Shown: positions 34,291-43,297 of the stretch, one piece after another
How the letters are laid out: every line of letters starts with the position of its first letter
How positions within the stretch are numbered: position 1 is the first letter of the stretch
Assembly: GCF_963676275.1 (NCBI RefSeq)
Contig: NZ_OY781091.1
Span: forward strand, 3,388,775-3,452,774
Origin: an uncultured Cohaesibacter sp.
Lineage (GTDB): Bacteria; Pseudomonadota; Alphaproteobacteria; Rhizobiales; Cohaesibacteraceae
Length of the DNA: 64,000 nucleotides
Direction of reading: 5' to 3'
Notes under the pieces: generated by a model
Seen by the model: the letters and a program-made list of their open reading frames with translations, nothing else
The model's database searches: none
What the model was told of the DNA's origin: nothing
Made by a program: the position numbers and the translations under genes

Positions 34291-34317
34291 ACGGGGCCAT
34301 CTGGCCCCGTTTTTTTT
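34291..34317 (+). terminator. Intrinsic terminator of first flagellin gene
   Basis: ACGGGGCCA (34291-34299) pairs with TGGCCCCGT (34302-34310) and is followed by a run of eight T. Confidence 0.92.
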
Positions 34318-34491
34318 AACTCTTTTACGCCCTGCCTTAGGAAATTATTCAATTTCCAAACATTTCCAAGTTTCTGAATTTACACATTAAACCATGATAT
34401 TTTTCACAGCGGAAACGTAACGCTTTGTTTAGGTTAATTCGAAACGTCTGGTTAACCTTAAATTAGGGTTTAAGCGCGACCATCTAGCTAA

Positions 34492-34540
34492 GCCTCAGAA
34501 AGAGGCCAAACAATATCTGTATGCGAGTACCCAGAAAGGT
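34492..34540 (+). promoter_or_regulatory. Flagellin 2 mRNA leader: hairpin plus conserved box
   Basis: A hairpin GCCTC-AGAAA-GAGGC (34492-34506) is followed 17 nt later by CGAGTAC (34524-34530) joined directly to CCAGAAAGGT (34531-34540). The box sequence is shared with flagellin 1, while the hairpin keeps its shape but not its sequence. A GGTTAACC element lies at 34450-34457. Confidence 0.5.
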
Positions 34541-34546
34541 AACCCA

Positions 34547-35971
34547 ATGTCTTCGGATATCACTCTCTCCGCCGGCGTGCGCTCAAACCTCCTGTCTCTG
34601 CAGAAAACTGCGGACCTGATGTCTACGACGCAAAACCGCTTGGCAACTGGTAAAAAAGTCAACTCCGCGTTGGACAACCCAACCAACTTCTTTACCTCTG
34701 AAAGTCTCTCTGCCCGTGCAAACGATCTGAGCAACCTGCTGGACGGCATTTCCAACTCGATCAAGACGATTGAGGCTGCGGACAACGGTATTTCCGCGAT
34801 TACCGATCTGGTAGAAAGCGCCCAGGCGACCGTTCGTCAGGCACAGTCAAACAATAACAACTCTGCATCAACGCATATTCAGAGTAACTCCAACATCGAC
34901 ACCACCGGCACTTCCGGCACCACCACCAAGGATCGCGTAGAGTCCCAGACCCTCACCGCCCTCGGCATGACTGGTGTTGGTAACAGTGGCGCCGCTGACT
35001 CCAACTTCGTCATCACCTCCACTTCGGAGAATGGTGTCACCAATACCTTCGACCTTGATGCGCATTTTGCCACCACGGGCAAGGCATTGAACGATGCTAA
35101 TGGTGACGGCACCACCGGCGATAACTACACCATCGCCGATCTGGTAACCGACATCAACGCATCCGGTGTGGCAACGGCATCGATCACGGAAGACGGTCGT
35201 CTTGATCTGGAAGTCAACGGCAACCAGACCCTCAGCCTGACCATCACCGACGCGGACGCTACGGACGCCACCACTCAGGACGGTGCGACCGGTACATCCA
35301 TTGCGGCAGCCTTCGGCTTCGGCGCTTCAGCATCTGAAGATCTCAACTCCGACGCTGACTATGTTGACGAAGGCGAAACGGCCGTGACCTGGGCAGACGG
35401 TGCTGGCGCTGGTGACGTCGACACCCTGACCATCGTCAATCAGGCAGGTGCTTCGGATGCTGACAACAGCGAACTTGTTGCTCAGTATAACGAAATCCTC
35501 GACCAGATTGATGAATTGGCCAATGACGCCAGCTATAACGGCATCAACCTGATCAATGGCTCGACCAATGATTTGACGGTGTCCTTCAACGAGCATCGTG
35601 ACGAAAACAAATCGGAACTTGTCATTGAATCGGCAGATATGACAGCTTCAGGTCTGGCTCTGACAGACGCTTCGTCACTCAGCACCGAGGAATCCAACCT
35701 CAAGCTGGACGTTCTGGCCGACGCTCTGGTCACTCTGCGCAAGCAGGCTGGCACCTTCGGTTCGAACCTTTCCACCGTGCAGATCCGCAAGGACTACACC
35801 AAGGAAATGATCAACACCCTTCAGACCGGTGCTGACAATCTGGTTCTGGCAGATTCGAACGAAGAAGGCGCCAACATGTTGGCCCTGCAGACCCGTCAGA
35901 CTCTGTCCACCACGGCCCTGTCTCTGGCATCTCAGGCCGATCAGGCTGTTACCAGCTTCCTGCGTGCCTAA
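34547..35971 (+). CDS. Flagellin (second copy)
   Basis: A 474-residue flagellin, paralogue of the gene just upstream. Ends match flagellin: LSAGVRSNLLSLQKTADLMS, TQNRLATGKKVNSALDNPTN, then YTKEMINTLQTGADNLVLAD and QTLSTTALSLASQADQAVTS. The middle domain is nearly the same as in copy 1, and part of it is almost identical at the DNA level, pointing to recombination between the copies. A terminator follows, so flbT-flaF need their own promoter or readthrough. Confidence 0.96.
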   Translation: MSSDITLSAGVRSNLLSLQKTADLMSTTQNRLATGKKVNSALDNPTNFFTSESLSARANDLSNLLDGISNSIKTIEAADNGISAITDLVESAQATVRQAQSNNNNSASTHIQSNSNIDTTGTSGTTTKDRVESQTLTALGMTGVGNSGAADSNFVITSTSENGVTNTFDLDAHFATTGKALNDANGDGTTGDNYTIADLVTDINASGVATASITEDGRLDLEVNGNQTLSLTITDADATDATTQDGATGTSIAAAFGFGASASEDLNSDADYVDEGETAVTWADGAGAGDVDTLTIVNQAGASDADNSELVAQYNEILDQIDELANDASYNGINLINGSTNDLTVSFNEHRDENKSELVIESADMTASGLALTDASSLSTEESNLKLDVLADALVTLRKQAGTFGSNLSTVQIRKDYTKEMINTLQTGADNLVLADSNEEGANMLALQTRQTLSTTALSLASQADQAVTSFLRA

Positions 35972-35992
35972 TCAAGCTTTGCAGTCGCAAAG

Positions 35993-36022
35993 GAAAGGCG
36001 GAGAAATACTCCGCCTTTCTTT
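35993..36022 (+). terminator. Intrinsic terminator of second flagellin gene
   Basis: GAAAGGCGGAG (35993-36003) pairs perfectly with CTCCGCCTTTC (36009-36019), followed by TTTG. Confidence 0.85.
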
Positions 36023-36230
36023 GTATTAGGGCCGCTATCTTTTCTTCTATTTGATCTTTCCAAGACAATCGGAATAATTTAAAGCATAATCTGCCAAACG
36101 GGATATTATGTCGCGTTCAGGAAGGCGGGAATATATCAGGACAGAAACGAAATACCATTTTCTGATTATTATTCCTGTCAAAAATATCTAATCGACGCAG
36201 AAATTCACTTTTGTGAATAGAGGAAATCAG

Positions 36231-36629
36231 ATGTCTCTTAAAATAGAACTGCGCCCGGGTGAGCGTATTATTATCGGAAACAGCGTTATTACCAATGGCG
36301 ACCACCGGACTCGCTTTTTCGTCGATGGTCAAGCTCCGATTTTACGCGAGAAAGACATTTTGACATCTGAAACCGCCAATAGTCCATCCAGAAGAATCTA
36401 CTTGTGCATACAACTTATGTATCTTTCTCAAGATATAGCCGAACATAAGGACATGTACTTCACTTTGGTAAATGAGTTTTTACAGGCTGCACCCAGTGCA
36501 TTAACGATAATTGACAGCATAAATAACAAAATTTTAACCAGTTCCTTTTATCCTGCATTAAAAGAAGCAAAAGCTCTCATAAGGTTCGAAGAGGAGTTAC
36601 TTCGGAATGTACAATCATTCAGCGGCTAG
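36231..36629 (+). CDS. flbT: Flagellin mRNA regulator FlbT
   Basis: A 132-residue FlbT: MSLKIELRPGERIIIGNSVI at the start, RTRFFVDGQAPILREKDIL, YLCIQLMYLSQD and FEEELLRNVQ near the end. In Caulobacter FlbT binds the flagellin mRNA leader and promotes its decay until the hook is finished. I use the ATG at 36231, with GAGGAAA 6 nt upstream; the open frame begins six codons earlier. The gene is clearly AT-richer than its neighbours, with many rare-looking A/T-ending codons. It overlaps flaF by 23 bp. Confidence 0.93.
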   Translation: MSLKIELRPGERIIIGNSVITNGDHRTRFFVDGQAPILREKDILTSETANSPSRRIYLCIQLMYLSQDIAEHKDMYFTLVNEFLQAAPSALTIIDSINNKILTSSFYPALKEAKALIRFEEELLRNVQSFSG

Positions 36630-36975
36630 AGCTTATCAGGACGCCAGCTCCCATGCAGGCTCTCCCCGGGAGCGTGAAGCAGCCTTGTTGATCAAGGCGG
36701 CGGCCAAGTTGCAGAGAACAAAATCTGCCGAATGCACAGCGCAACAGCTGGACGAGGCCCTGACTTTCAATCGCAAGATCTGGACTCTTTTCGTTGGCGA
36801 GTTGATGAACGAAAACCATGAAATGCCAAAGGAATTGCGCCAGAATCTGGTCAATCTGGGCATTTTCACCTTCAATCACACGCTCCGCATCATGACCGAG
36901 CCCGACAAGGCGAGCGTTGACAGCCTGATCAACATCAACCGCAATATCGCAGAAGGCCTGCGCTCGGACGGATAA
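36607..36975 (+). CDS. flaF: Flagellar biosynthesis regulator FlaF
   Basis: A 122-residue FlaF: YQDASSHAGSPREREAALLI, LDEALTFNRKIWTLFVGELM and LGIFTFNHTLRIMTEPD. FlaF counteracts FlbT and is needed for flagellin synthesis and secretion in Caulobacter and rhizobia. GAGGAG lies 10 nt before the ATG, inside the 3' end of flbT, so the two are coupled. The order flbT-flaF is the reverse of that in Caulobacter. A strong terminator follows. Confidence 0.93.
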   Translation: MYNHSAARAYQDASSHAGSPREREAALLIKAAAKLQRTKSAECTAQQLDEALTFNRKIWTLFVGELMNENHEMPKELRQNLVNLGIFTFNHTLRIMTEPDKASVDSLININRNIAEGLRSDG

Positions 36976-37012
36976 CCGACAGCGCGCCTCTATCCCCCAT
37001 TTCGAATTCTCA

Positions 37013-37052
37013 GGAAAAAGCGTCACCCTCAAACGGGTTTGACGCTTTTTCC
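37013..37052 (+). terminator. Intrinsic terminator of flbT-flaF
   Basis: A 13-bp perfect stem GGAAAAAGCGTCA (37013-37025) / TGACGCTTTTTCC (37040-37052) carries the T tract in its 3' arm. Confidence 0.85.
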
Positions 37053-37121
37053 ATTTGGCCATCACATATTGCATATATATTGCTTGCCGCTCCACAGGCG
37101 AAGCACGCCTTCAGGAAACGC

Positions 37122-37146
37122 AAAAAGCAGCCCCAAGGGCTGCTTT
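37122..37146 (-). terminator. Intrinsic terminator of flgE-flgK-flgL
   Basis: AAAGCAGCCC (37124-37133) pairs with GGGCTGCTTT (37137-37146) around a 3-nt loop. On the minus strand it is followed by TTTTTG. It lies 47 bp past the flgL stop. Confidence 0.8.
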
Positions 37147-37192
37147 ATTTGATGAATTAGTTAACGGCAAAGGTCGATTAACGACTGTTCGC

Positions 37193-38695
37193 CTATATGA
37201 ATTTCGTCAGCGACAGGTCATACATCATGGCGGCAGCCTGATAGGAGGCCTCGATTGTCGTCTTGATGGTCATGATCTTGGCCGCCACTTCCTCATCATC
37301 GATGCCTTCCTTCTCCTCCAGCGCCGTCAGGAGCATGCCCAGAGAGGTTGAATGGCGAGAATCCGCATCATCCATGACCTTGCTGGCAACCCCGATCTCG
37401 GTAAGGGTGGTCTTGACCACATCACCTTGACGAACACTCGACAAACCGGCGGAAATGGCGTCGGCAAAAGCCGTATAGCGTCCCTTGTCAACATCGCTGT
37501 CCTGATCATAGGTCGGCAGCGAGAGCGCTGTCATATAGGCGAGCTGCCGGGCAATGCTATCCTCGTTGGCACGCGCGCCATAGGATACATCAATTCGGTT
37601 ATCGATCTGGACCTTGGCAGTATCCCTTGCGGAAACCGAAGCGTCATTATCGCCCACATACCAGTTGACCGTCGGTTTGCCCGCTGCGGTGGCCGTGTCC
37701 AGCGTGGTTGCGGTCTCGGGCGTGCCGACAACACGCATGGGTTCGCCGTTGGCTGCCGTCATATAGAAATCGAGCGACCCCTGAATGCGCGAAGCCGCCT
37801 CGCCTGCGGTGGAGACATTCTTGCTCAATTGAAATGCAAGCATATCCCGGATCGAAGTGGCGATGTCGGTCGGCGTCCCGGTGATTGAGAAAGCCCCGTC
37901 GCCGGCATCCGACGAGCCGTTTTTCGCAGTCAGTTCGATGACTTCGGTTGAACCGTCGGGCAAATCGAAGGTGAAACTCAAGATCTGGTTGGCTTCCGGC
38001 ACGCCGGTCACATCGACATCAATCGTCGGCGGGCTGCCGGTCGGCCCCGTCACGGTGACATTATCCAGCGTGCTGGTCACGGCACTGAGCTTATAGCCGA
38101 AATCCGTAACCTCCTCACTCAGCGTCATGGTGGTCCCCGCAGAGGTAACATCTAGCCGCCCCAGACCATCTGCCCCCGCATCAGCCCGGATCCGCTCGTC
38201 GGTGACTGTCAGCAATCCATCCTCACCGGCATATCCATAGACAATCCGGTCATAGCTGATCGCGGGCACGACATCCGTCGTTCTGCCCGAGAAGACGAAA
38301 TCACCGTCCACTTCCGTATTCAGGATTCCGATCATTTCCTTGACCAGCGTTGCCGACGTGGTCTGGGCAACCGACTTGTTGTTGGATGTGATGTCATATT
38401 CGGTCCCCGAAGCCGAGCCGCTGACCTCTGCCCCCATATCGACGATACGTTCCAGCCCGAGATTCATCATGGAAATCTGCAACTGGGCCTGCTGGATGCT
38501 GGTCTGATAGCCCTCAACCGCGTTGATCTGCGCCCTGAAATCAAGCGCCACACCGGCGTCCCGCCCCAGACCGCCATAGGTCTGCGCCTTCTTGCCAGTA
38601 CTGAGCTGAACGGTGAGATCCTGCATCAGGCTGGAATTGTTTTTCAGCACATTCATCATCACCGAGGATGAGTATCCGTTAAGCGTACCGATCAT
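37193..38695 (-). CDS. flgL: Hook-filament junction protein FlgL
   Basis: A 500-residue FlgL (HAP3). The flagellin-like N-terminus reads YSSSVMMNVLKNNSSLMQDL, TVQLSTGKKAQTYGGLGRDA and LDFRAQINAVEGYQTSIQQA; the C-terminus ends KIMTIKTTIEASYQAAAMMY. The central part (about 100-370) is a variable beta-rich domain. It joins the hook-side FlgK to the flagellin filament. It is last in flgE-flgK-flgL, 34 bp after flgK. Confidence 0.94.
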   Translation of the reverse strand: MIGTLNGYSSSVMMNVLKNNSSLMQDLTVQLSTGKKAQTYGGLGRDAGVALDFRAQINAVEGYQTSIQQAQLQISMMNLGLERIVDMGAEVSGSASGTEYDITSNNKSVAQTTSATLVKEMIGILNTEVDGDFVFSGRTTDVVPAISYDRIVYGYAGEDGLLTVTDERIRADAGADGLGRLDVTSAGTTMTLSEEVTDFGYKLSAVTSTLDNVTVTGPTGSPPTIDVDVTGVPEANQILSFTFDLPDGSTEVIELTAKNGSSDAGDGAFSITGTPTDIATSIRDMLAFQLSKNVSTAGEAASRIQGSLDFYMTAANGEPMRVVGTPETATTLDTATAAGKPTVNWYVGDNDASVSARDTAKVQIDNRIDVSYGARANEDSIARQLAYMTALSLPTYDQDSDVDKGRYTAFADAISAGLSSVRQGDVVKTTLTEIGVASKVMDDADSRHSTSLGMLLTALEEKEGIDDEEVAAKIMTIKTTIEASYQAAAMMYDLSLTKFI

Positions 38696-38729
38696 TGTTC
38701 AATGTCCATTTCCAGTCGATCCTCAGCGG

Positions 38730-40589
38730 TTACATCCGCATGAGAGCATCCATCATGTCTTTGACAGCCGTCATGACGCGCGCATTGGCCGAATAGGCCG
38801 TTTGCAGTTCCAGAAGGCGCGCCAGTTCCTCATCCACATCCACACTCGCCGATTCCTCAAAGCGCGACAGGACGTTATTCATGACAATTTCCTGTCCCTC
38901 ATGTCGCGTCTGCGCCGTTGCGGCCTGTTGCGACTGGAAGGAGATCACCTGACGGGCAAATTCGTCCACCGTCATGGAGACGGGTGCCCCGCCATCCTGA
39001 TAGGAAAATTGCAGCTTGTTCTCCGTCAGGGCATTATAGAGCGCCGAAGGCCGGTCCTGATCGCCGATGCCGGTGCTGGCGCTATATTGAACCAGCATCG
39101 TAGGATCGTTGAACAGCGCCTCATTGACAGCGATACGACCGGCAAAGCCGGTCTGCTGAACCATGCCATCCACGCTGCCCGAATAGATGCCGGGGCCAAA
39201 TCCGCTATCAACAAAGAAGGGCAGCGCCTCGGCTGTCTGCTGCAAGCCGGTCGCCGTTGCCTTGGCATCGAAAGACTGGATATCGACCGTATTGGCAGCC
39301 CCGTCATCCAGAATCTGCAAATTGCTTGCCGCCGGATTGCTCACGCTGAAGGCTCCGCCAAGTGCGCTCTGCACCTGCGTCACAATCCCGGCCATACCAC
39401 CAGAGAAATCAATTCCGATGACAGTGTCATCATTGCGCGCCGTCACATCATCTTCCAGCGGCAGAACCGAACTGGATTCCACACGCACGAAGGTGATAGT
39501 GTTGACATCGCCCGTTGCGACATCCTGATAGGTGAAGGTGAATTCATCGCCCGGCTGCAAATCCGCCAGATCCAGATCGAAGCCTTCCTGCGCACCGGAG
39601 GTGACTGCCGCGCCCTCGACATCAAACTTGCCGAAGGCATCAGCCAGCCCGTCAGCCAGACTGTCCAGCTGGTTCTGCGCTTCCACCAGAATATCATCAC
39701 GCAATTCCAGCAGCGCCCCGATGGTGCTGCCGCCAAACCCGCCCGAAAGGGTCACATCATGCAGATCATCATTGTTCGATCTCAGATAAAGCGTGCCCAA
39801 CTGGTTGTCGGTCCCGGCCGGATCCCATTCGGTATAGGCCCCGACAGATCCATAGGCAGTGAATTCAAACTCGGACGCAGCGACATCATAAAGGGTCAGA
39901 CCACCGGTCGTGGAGATCTGGATCGAATTATTGTCCTTTTGCGTCACCCGCACCGGCATCAGTTCGGCCAGTTGCGACACATAGGCATCGCGCTGGTCCA
40001 TGATACCGACAGCAGAGACGCCAGAAGACAGGGTCAGTTGCTGCACCTGTTGATCGAGCTTCTCGATATTCTTCAGGATCTCGTTTACATCCTGCACCGC
40101 CTGCTCCAGCGCCAGCTCGGCATCCTGCCGCAAGGCCTGAATGGTTTCGGATGCGTCATTCATCGCCTGCGTCATGATCGACGCATCATGGAGCACCTGA
40201 AGCCGTGTCGTTGCATCATCAGGGCTGGTTTCCAGCGCCTGCAACGAAGTCGCAAAGGAGTTGACCAGAGAATCGAGGGAATTATCATCCCCCGGCTGCC
40301 CCATCATCGCATCGACCTGGGTCAGATAATCATTGATCGTCTTGGAATAGCCTGTCGCTCCGGTTTCGGTCCAGAATTGCTTCTGGGCAACCAGATCAAG
40401 AGTGCGCTGGACATTGGTCTGGACGACACTGGTAATCTGGCCGTCCTGAACCATTTCCTCGCGGCTGGATACCTTCTTGGTATATCCAGGCGTATTGGCG
40501 TTGGTAATGTTGGACGAAACAACTTCGAGGTCGCGGTTGGTCGCCTTCAACCCCGATGTCGCAACCGACAATGCTTGCGTCAATGCCAT
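38730..40589 (-). CDS. flgK: Hook-filament junction protein FlgK
   Basis: A 619-residue FlgK (HAP1): MALTQALSVATSGLKATNRD, VVSSNITNANTPGYTKKVSS and VNEILKNIEKLDQQVQQLTL at the N-terminal side, and VDVDEELARLLELQTAYSAN with VMTAVKDMMDALMRM at the C-terminus. I start at the ATG at 40589 because GGAGG lies 7 nt upstream; the open frame begins 13 codons earlier. FlgK sits between the hook (FlgE) and FlgL; the three genes form one operon. Confidence 0.95.
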   Translation of the reverse strand: MALTQALSVATSGLKATNRDLEVVSSNITNANTPGYTKKVSSREEMVQDGQITSVVQTNVQRTLDLVAQKQFWTETGATGYSKTINDYLTQVDAMMGQPGDDNSLDSLVNSFATSLQALETSPDDATTRLQVLHDASIMTQAMNDASETIQALRQDAELALEQAVQDVNEILKNIEKLDQQVQQLTLSSGVSAVGIMDQRDAYVSQLAELMPVRVTQKDNNSIQISTTGGLTLYDVAASEFEFTAYGSVGAYTEWDPAGTDNQLGTLYLRSNNDDLHDVTLSGGFGGSTIGALLELRDDILVEAQNQLDSLADGLADAFGKFDVEGAAVTSGAQEGFDLDLADLQPGDEFTFTYQDVATGDVNTITFVRVESSSVLPLEDDVTARNDDTVIGIDFSGGMAGIVTQVQSALGGAFSVSNPAASNLQILDDGAANTVDIQSFDAKATATGLQQTAEALPFFVDSGFGPGIYSGSVDGMVQQTGFAGRIAVNEALFNDPTMLVQYSASTGIGDQDRPSALYNALTENKLQFSYQDGGAPVSMTVDEFARQVISFQSQQAATAQTRHEGQEIVMNNVLSRFEESASVDVDEELARLLELQTAYSANARVMTAVKDMMDALMRM

Positions 40590-40653
40590 TTCATTACCTC
40601 CGCTCGCCCCTCCCCGCCCGCAGGGCAAGGAAGGCTAAGCCATATTCATCCAG

Positions 40654-42039
40654 TTACCGAATGATCTGCATTACCTCGGAGAGCATGTCCCGAGCCGTAG
40701 AAAGAACGCGCGTGTTGGCCGAATAGGCCTGCTGCGAAATGATCATCTTGGAAAATTCATCAGCGATATCGACGTTTGACGATTCCAGCGAAGAGCCACG
40801 AATGGAGCCGGTCGCACCCAGAATGGCCAGACCGGAATCTTCGGTCGCCCGGAAGGCACCACCGCTGGCGCGTGCCAGATAGTTGTCACCATCAAACGAG
40901 GCCAGAATGACTTCCGCCAGACTGCTCGATTTGCCGTTGGAATAGTTGGCGATCACATATCCATTGTCATCAATCGAAAGACTGGTCTGCTCACCGGCAG
41001 CCGCACCATCCTGCGACAGATTCATGTTGGCAATACCGGATGTGGTCGCATAGGCAGTGATACCATCGCCATTGCCTCCATGATCAAGAATGATATTGCC
41101 CAGATCGACACCATCGATAGTCATGGCGGTAACCGTCACATTGGAGGTCGGAGACGTCATGGCCCCCGTACTGTCGAAGGTGTAGTCCTGTTCAACGTTG
41201 GTCCATTTGGTTGCCGTACCGGTGGCAGTGGAATCCGACTTGTAGAACAGGTTCCAGGTATCCTCGGTCGGAATGGATGGATCACCCTCCACCACCTTGG
41301 CCCAGCGCAGCTGCACACTGGCGCTCTCGCCGTTGGCGACATAGGCGGTAATCGCTCCGCCGGAAATGGACTGGCTAAGGAACTGAACCTCATCCTGAGC
41401 CTGCACGACACCGGTACCGCCCAGAGAGGCCGATGTCGGATCAACCGTATAGCCCGTACCCGGCGTCAACAGGCTGCCGCTGGAATCCGAGGTCGTCGGC
41501 ACCGCAGGCAGGTTGCCCGTATAGGTCAGCGTCGTGGTGGCCTCGGCGGCCATGAAACCTTCTTCAAAGGTGGTCGGCTCGGGAACAGAGCTGACGGGGT
41601 TGCCTGTGGCTTCATCCAGTTCGATCACAGCGAGATAGTAACCCGCCTCATTGACGAAATAGCCGTCTTCATCCTGCGTAAAGTCGCCGCGGCGGGTGTA
41701 AAGCGGAGTACCATCAAAAATCGGCTTGCCGTCAATCTCGCCGATCTTGTCATAAACCACGAAGTAACCGTCGCCGCTGATCGACATATGCGTGGTGGTT
41801 TGCGAAGAATCCACACTGCCCGCCACGGTATTTGTCTGGCGCGAGTTGGCCAGAACGGAGCCGGAGGTCTGCTTGTTCTTATCGGCAGTCTGGTTGCTCA
41901 CCAGATCAACAAACGCCGTATCAACGCGTTTGAACCCGTTCGTCGATGTATTTGCGATGTTGCCAGATATATTCTGCATGGCAGTAGACTGCGCACCCAA
42001 ACCAGCTACCGAAGTTGTAAGCGCTGAATAAAGACTCAT
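40654..42039 (-). CDS. flgE: Flagellar hook protein FlgE
   Basis: A 461-residue FlgE: MSLYSALTTSVAGLGAQSTA, MQNISGNIANTSTNGFKRVD and FVDLVSNQT at the N-terminus, GDGYFVVYDKIGEIDGKPIF in the middle, and SNVDIADEFSKMIISQQAYS with RVLSTARDMLSEVMQII at the end. It polymerises into the hook. AAAGGGA lies 6 nt before the ATG. It opens the minus-strand operon with flgK and flgL. A possible sigma-54 element and a CtrA-like box lie upstream. Confidence 0.96.
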   Translation of the reverse strand: MSLYSALTTSVAGLGAQSTAMQNISGNIANTSTNGFKRVDTAFVDLVSNQTADKNKQTSGSVLANSRQTNTVAGSVDSSQTTTHMSISGDGYFVVYDKIGEIDGKPIFDGTPLYTRRGDFTQDEDGYFVNEAGYYLAVIELDEATGNPVSSVPEPTTFEEGFMAAEATTTLTYTGNLPAVPTTSDSSGSLLTPGTGYTVDPTSASLGGTGVVQAQDEVQFLSQSISGGAITAYVANGESASVQLRWAKVVEGDPSIPTEDTWNLFYKSDSTATGTATKWTNVEQDYTFDSTGAMTSPTSNVTVTAMTIDGVDLGNIILDHGGNGDGITAYATTSGIANMNLSQDGAAAGEQTSLSIDDNGYVIANYSNGKSSSLAEVILASFDGDNYLARASGGAFRATEDSGLAILGATGSIRGSSLESSNVDIADEFSKMIISQQAYSANTRVLSTARDMLSEVMQIIR

Positions 42040-42083
42040 TGGACATCCCTTTGACCAGATACAAATCAGATTACCATTGAGCT

Positions 42084-42099
42084 AGCAAAAAGCAGGCCA
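42084..42099 (-). promoter_or_regulatory. Possible sigma-54 promoter of flgE operon
   Basis: On the minus strand TGGCCTG-CTTT-TTGCT has the invariant GG and GC at the proper spacing, with two mismatches to TGGCACG in the -24 part. It lies 45 bp before the flgE start. Confidence 0.5.
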
Positions 42100-42146
42100 A
42101 TTTTTACGAACGGAAATATTTTTATAAATACAGACACTTAACTTTT

Positions 42147-42161
42147 TTAACCCTTTGTTAA
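42147..42161. promoter_or_regulatory. CtrA-like box upstream of flgE
   Basis: TTAA-CCCTTTG-TTAA (next base G instead of C) lies 108 bp upstream of flgE on the AT-rich side of the 42040-42527 spacer. I see no gene in that spacer. Confidence 0.4.
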
Positions 42162-42527
42162 GTAGGCAATTTCTTTCCCACAGCAGACATATATCGGAAA
42201 AATTTGCAACGGTAGGCAAACACCTCCCTGCAGAGCAACACCGAGAAAAAGCCGACCAGATCCGCCCCTTCTCCCGTCTATGGTGAAAATCTGATTCTGG
42301 CCATCCCATTTCGCAAATGCGGTCATTAGAGAGGGAGCAGCAGAGAAATAAGTCGAATGGAAAAAGCCGTCAAAAGAGCCGAGCTGTCATGAAATTGTAG
42401 CCTTGTTGGGCAAAAAACTCGAAATCACAGCCATCGCACCGCTTGTGCTTTTTGCCAAAGCTGCGCAGGATCGAACCGGAATGCAAGCGCAACGGCACGG
42501 CTCGGAGCGACGACAGGAGACAGAATA

Positions 42528-43097
42528 ATGCTTAGGCTATTTCTCATGCGGCATGCGAAATCATCCTGGTCGGATCCGTCCCTGCATGATTTCGACCGCC
42601 CGCTCAACAAGAGGGGCCAGAAGGATGCACCAAAGATCGGCCGGGCCATGAAGACCCGCCATTATTGCCCCGACCGTATTCTCTGCTCCAGCGCCCAGCG
42701 AACCAAGGAAACCATGGCAGGCATCATTCCCAGCCTGAGCGGAGATGTCAGCCTCAAACTGCTCGACGCGCTTTATGAAGGCAACAATCCCGACTATCTC
42801 AGCTTGCTCAAGGAACATGCCAGAGACAGCCAAAATTTGATGATCGTTGGCCATAATACCGGCCTTCAGGAGCTGGCCGTGGATCTGGCAGGGTCTGGAG
42901 ATCCCGCCCTGATCACCCGGATGCAAGAGAAATACCCGACCGCAGCACTCGCCGTTCTGGACTTTGACAGTCCTGACTGGACCGCCATTTCGAAACAGGC
43001 TGGCCATCTGGTTGACTTCATCAGACCACGGGACATCACCATTGATGATGAAGAGCTGATCGTGGAAAATCCCGCCCCTACCTTTTTCCGCCGCTGA
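42528..43097 (+). CDS. SixA-type histidine phosphatase family protein
   Basis: A 189-residue histidine phosphatase of the SixA branch. The catalytic RHA motif is in LFLMRHAKSSWSD, followed by DFDRPLNKRGQKDAPKIG; the second His is in MIVGHNTGLQELA. SixA removes phosphate from phosphohistidine, for example on Hpt domains. This protein is longer than E. coli SixA (about 160 residues) by a C-terminal extension to SPAP-like IVENPAPTFFRR. AGGAG lies 8 nt before the ATG. It precedes ycjX-ycjF, a neighbourhood common in Rhizobiales. The true substrate is unknown. Confidence 0.85.
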   Translation: MLRLFLMRHAKSSWSDPSLHDFDRPLNKRGQKDAPKIGRAMKTRHYCPDRILCSSAQRTKETMAGIIPSLSGDVSLKLLDALYEGNNPDYLSLLKEHARDSQNLMIVGHNTGLQELAVDLAGSGDPALITRMQEKYPTAALAVLDFDSPDWTAISKQAGHLVDFIRPRDITIDDEELIVENPAPTFFRR

Positions 43098-43297
43098 GTG
43101 GTGAACTGTCCTCTCATCTGACGTCAAAATCCGCAGCTTTGTTGCAATCGCCGCCCGCCTTGCCTACATGCTAGAAGACCATGGGAACAAGCCTGATATC
43201 ACAAAGCAGATATCGGGCAGGCAGCAGCTTTGGAGAAGACGTCCGACCCTTTCCGGACAGATCCCGTTGATGCGCCACCCTGCGAAGAGGCGGAAAC

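Noticed and set aside
38613-40664. 683-codon open frame on the plus strand across flgK
   Set aside because: It covers flgK in antisense and has no motif, signal or ribosome site that would support a gene.
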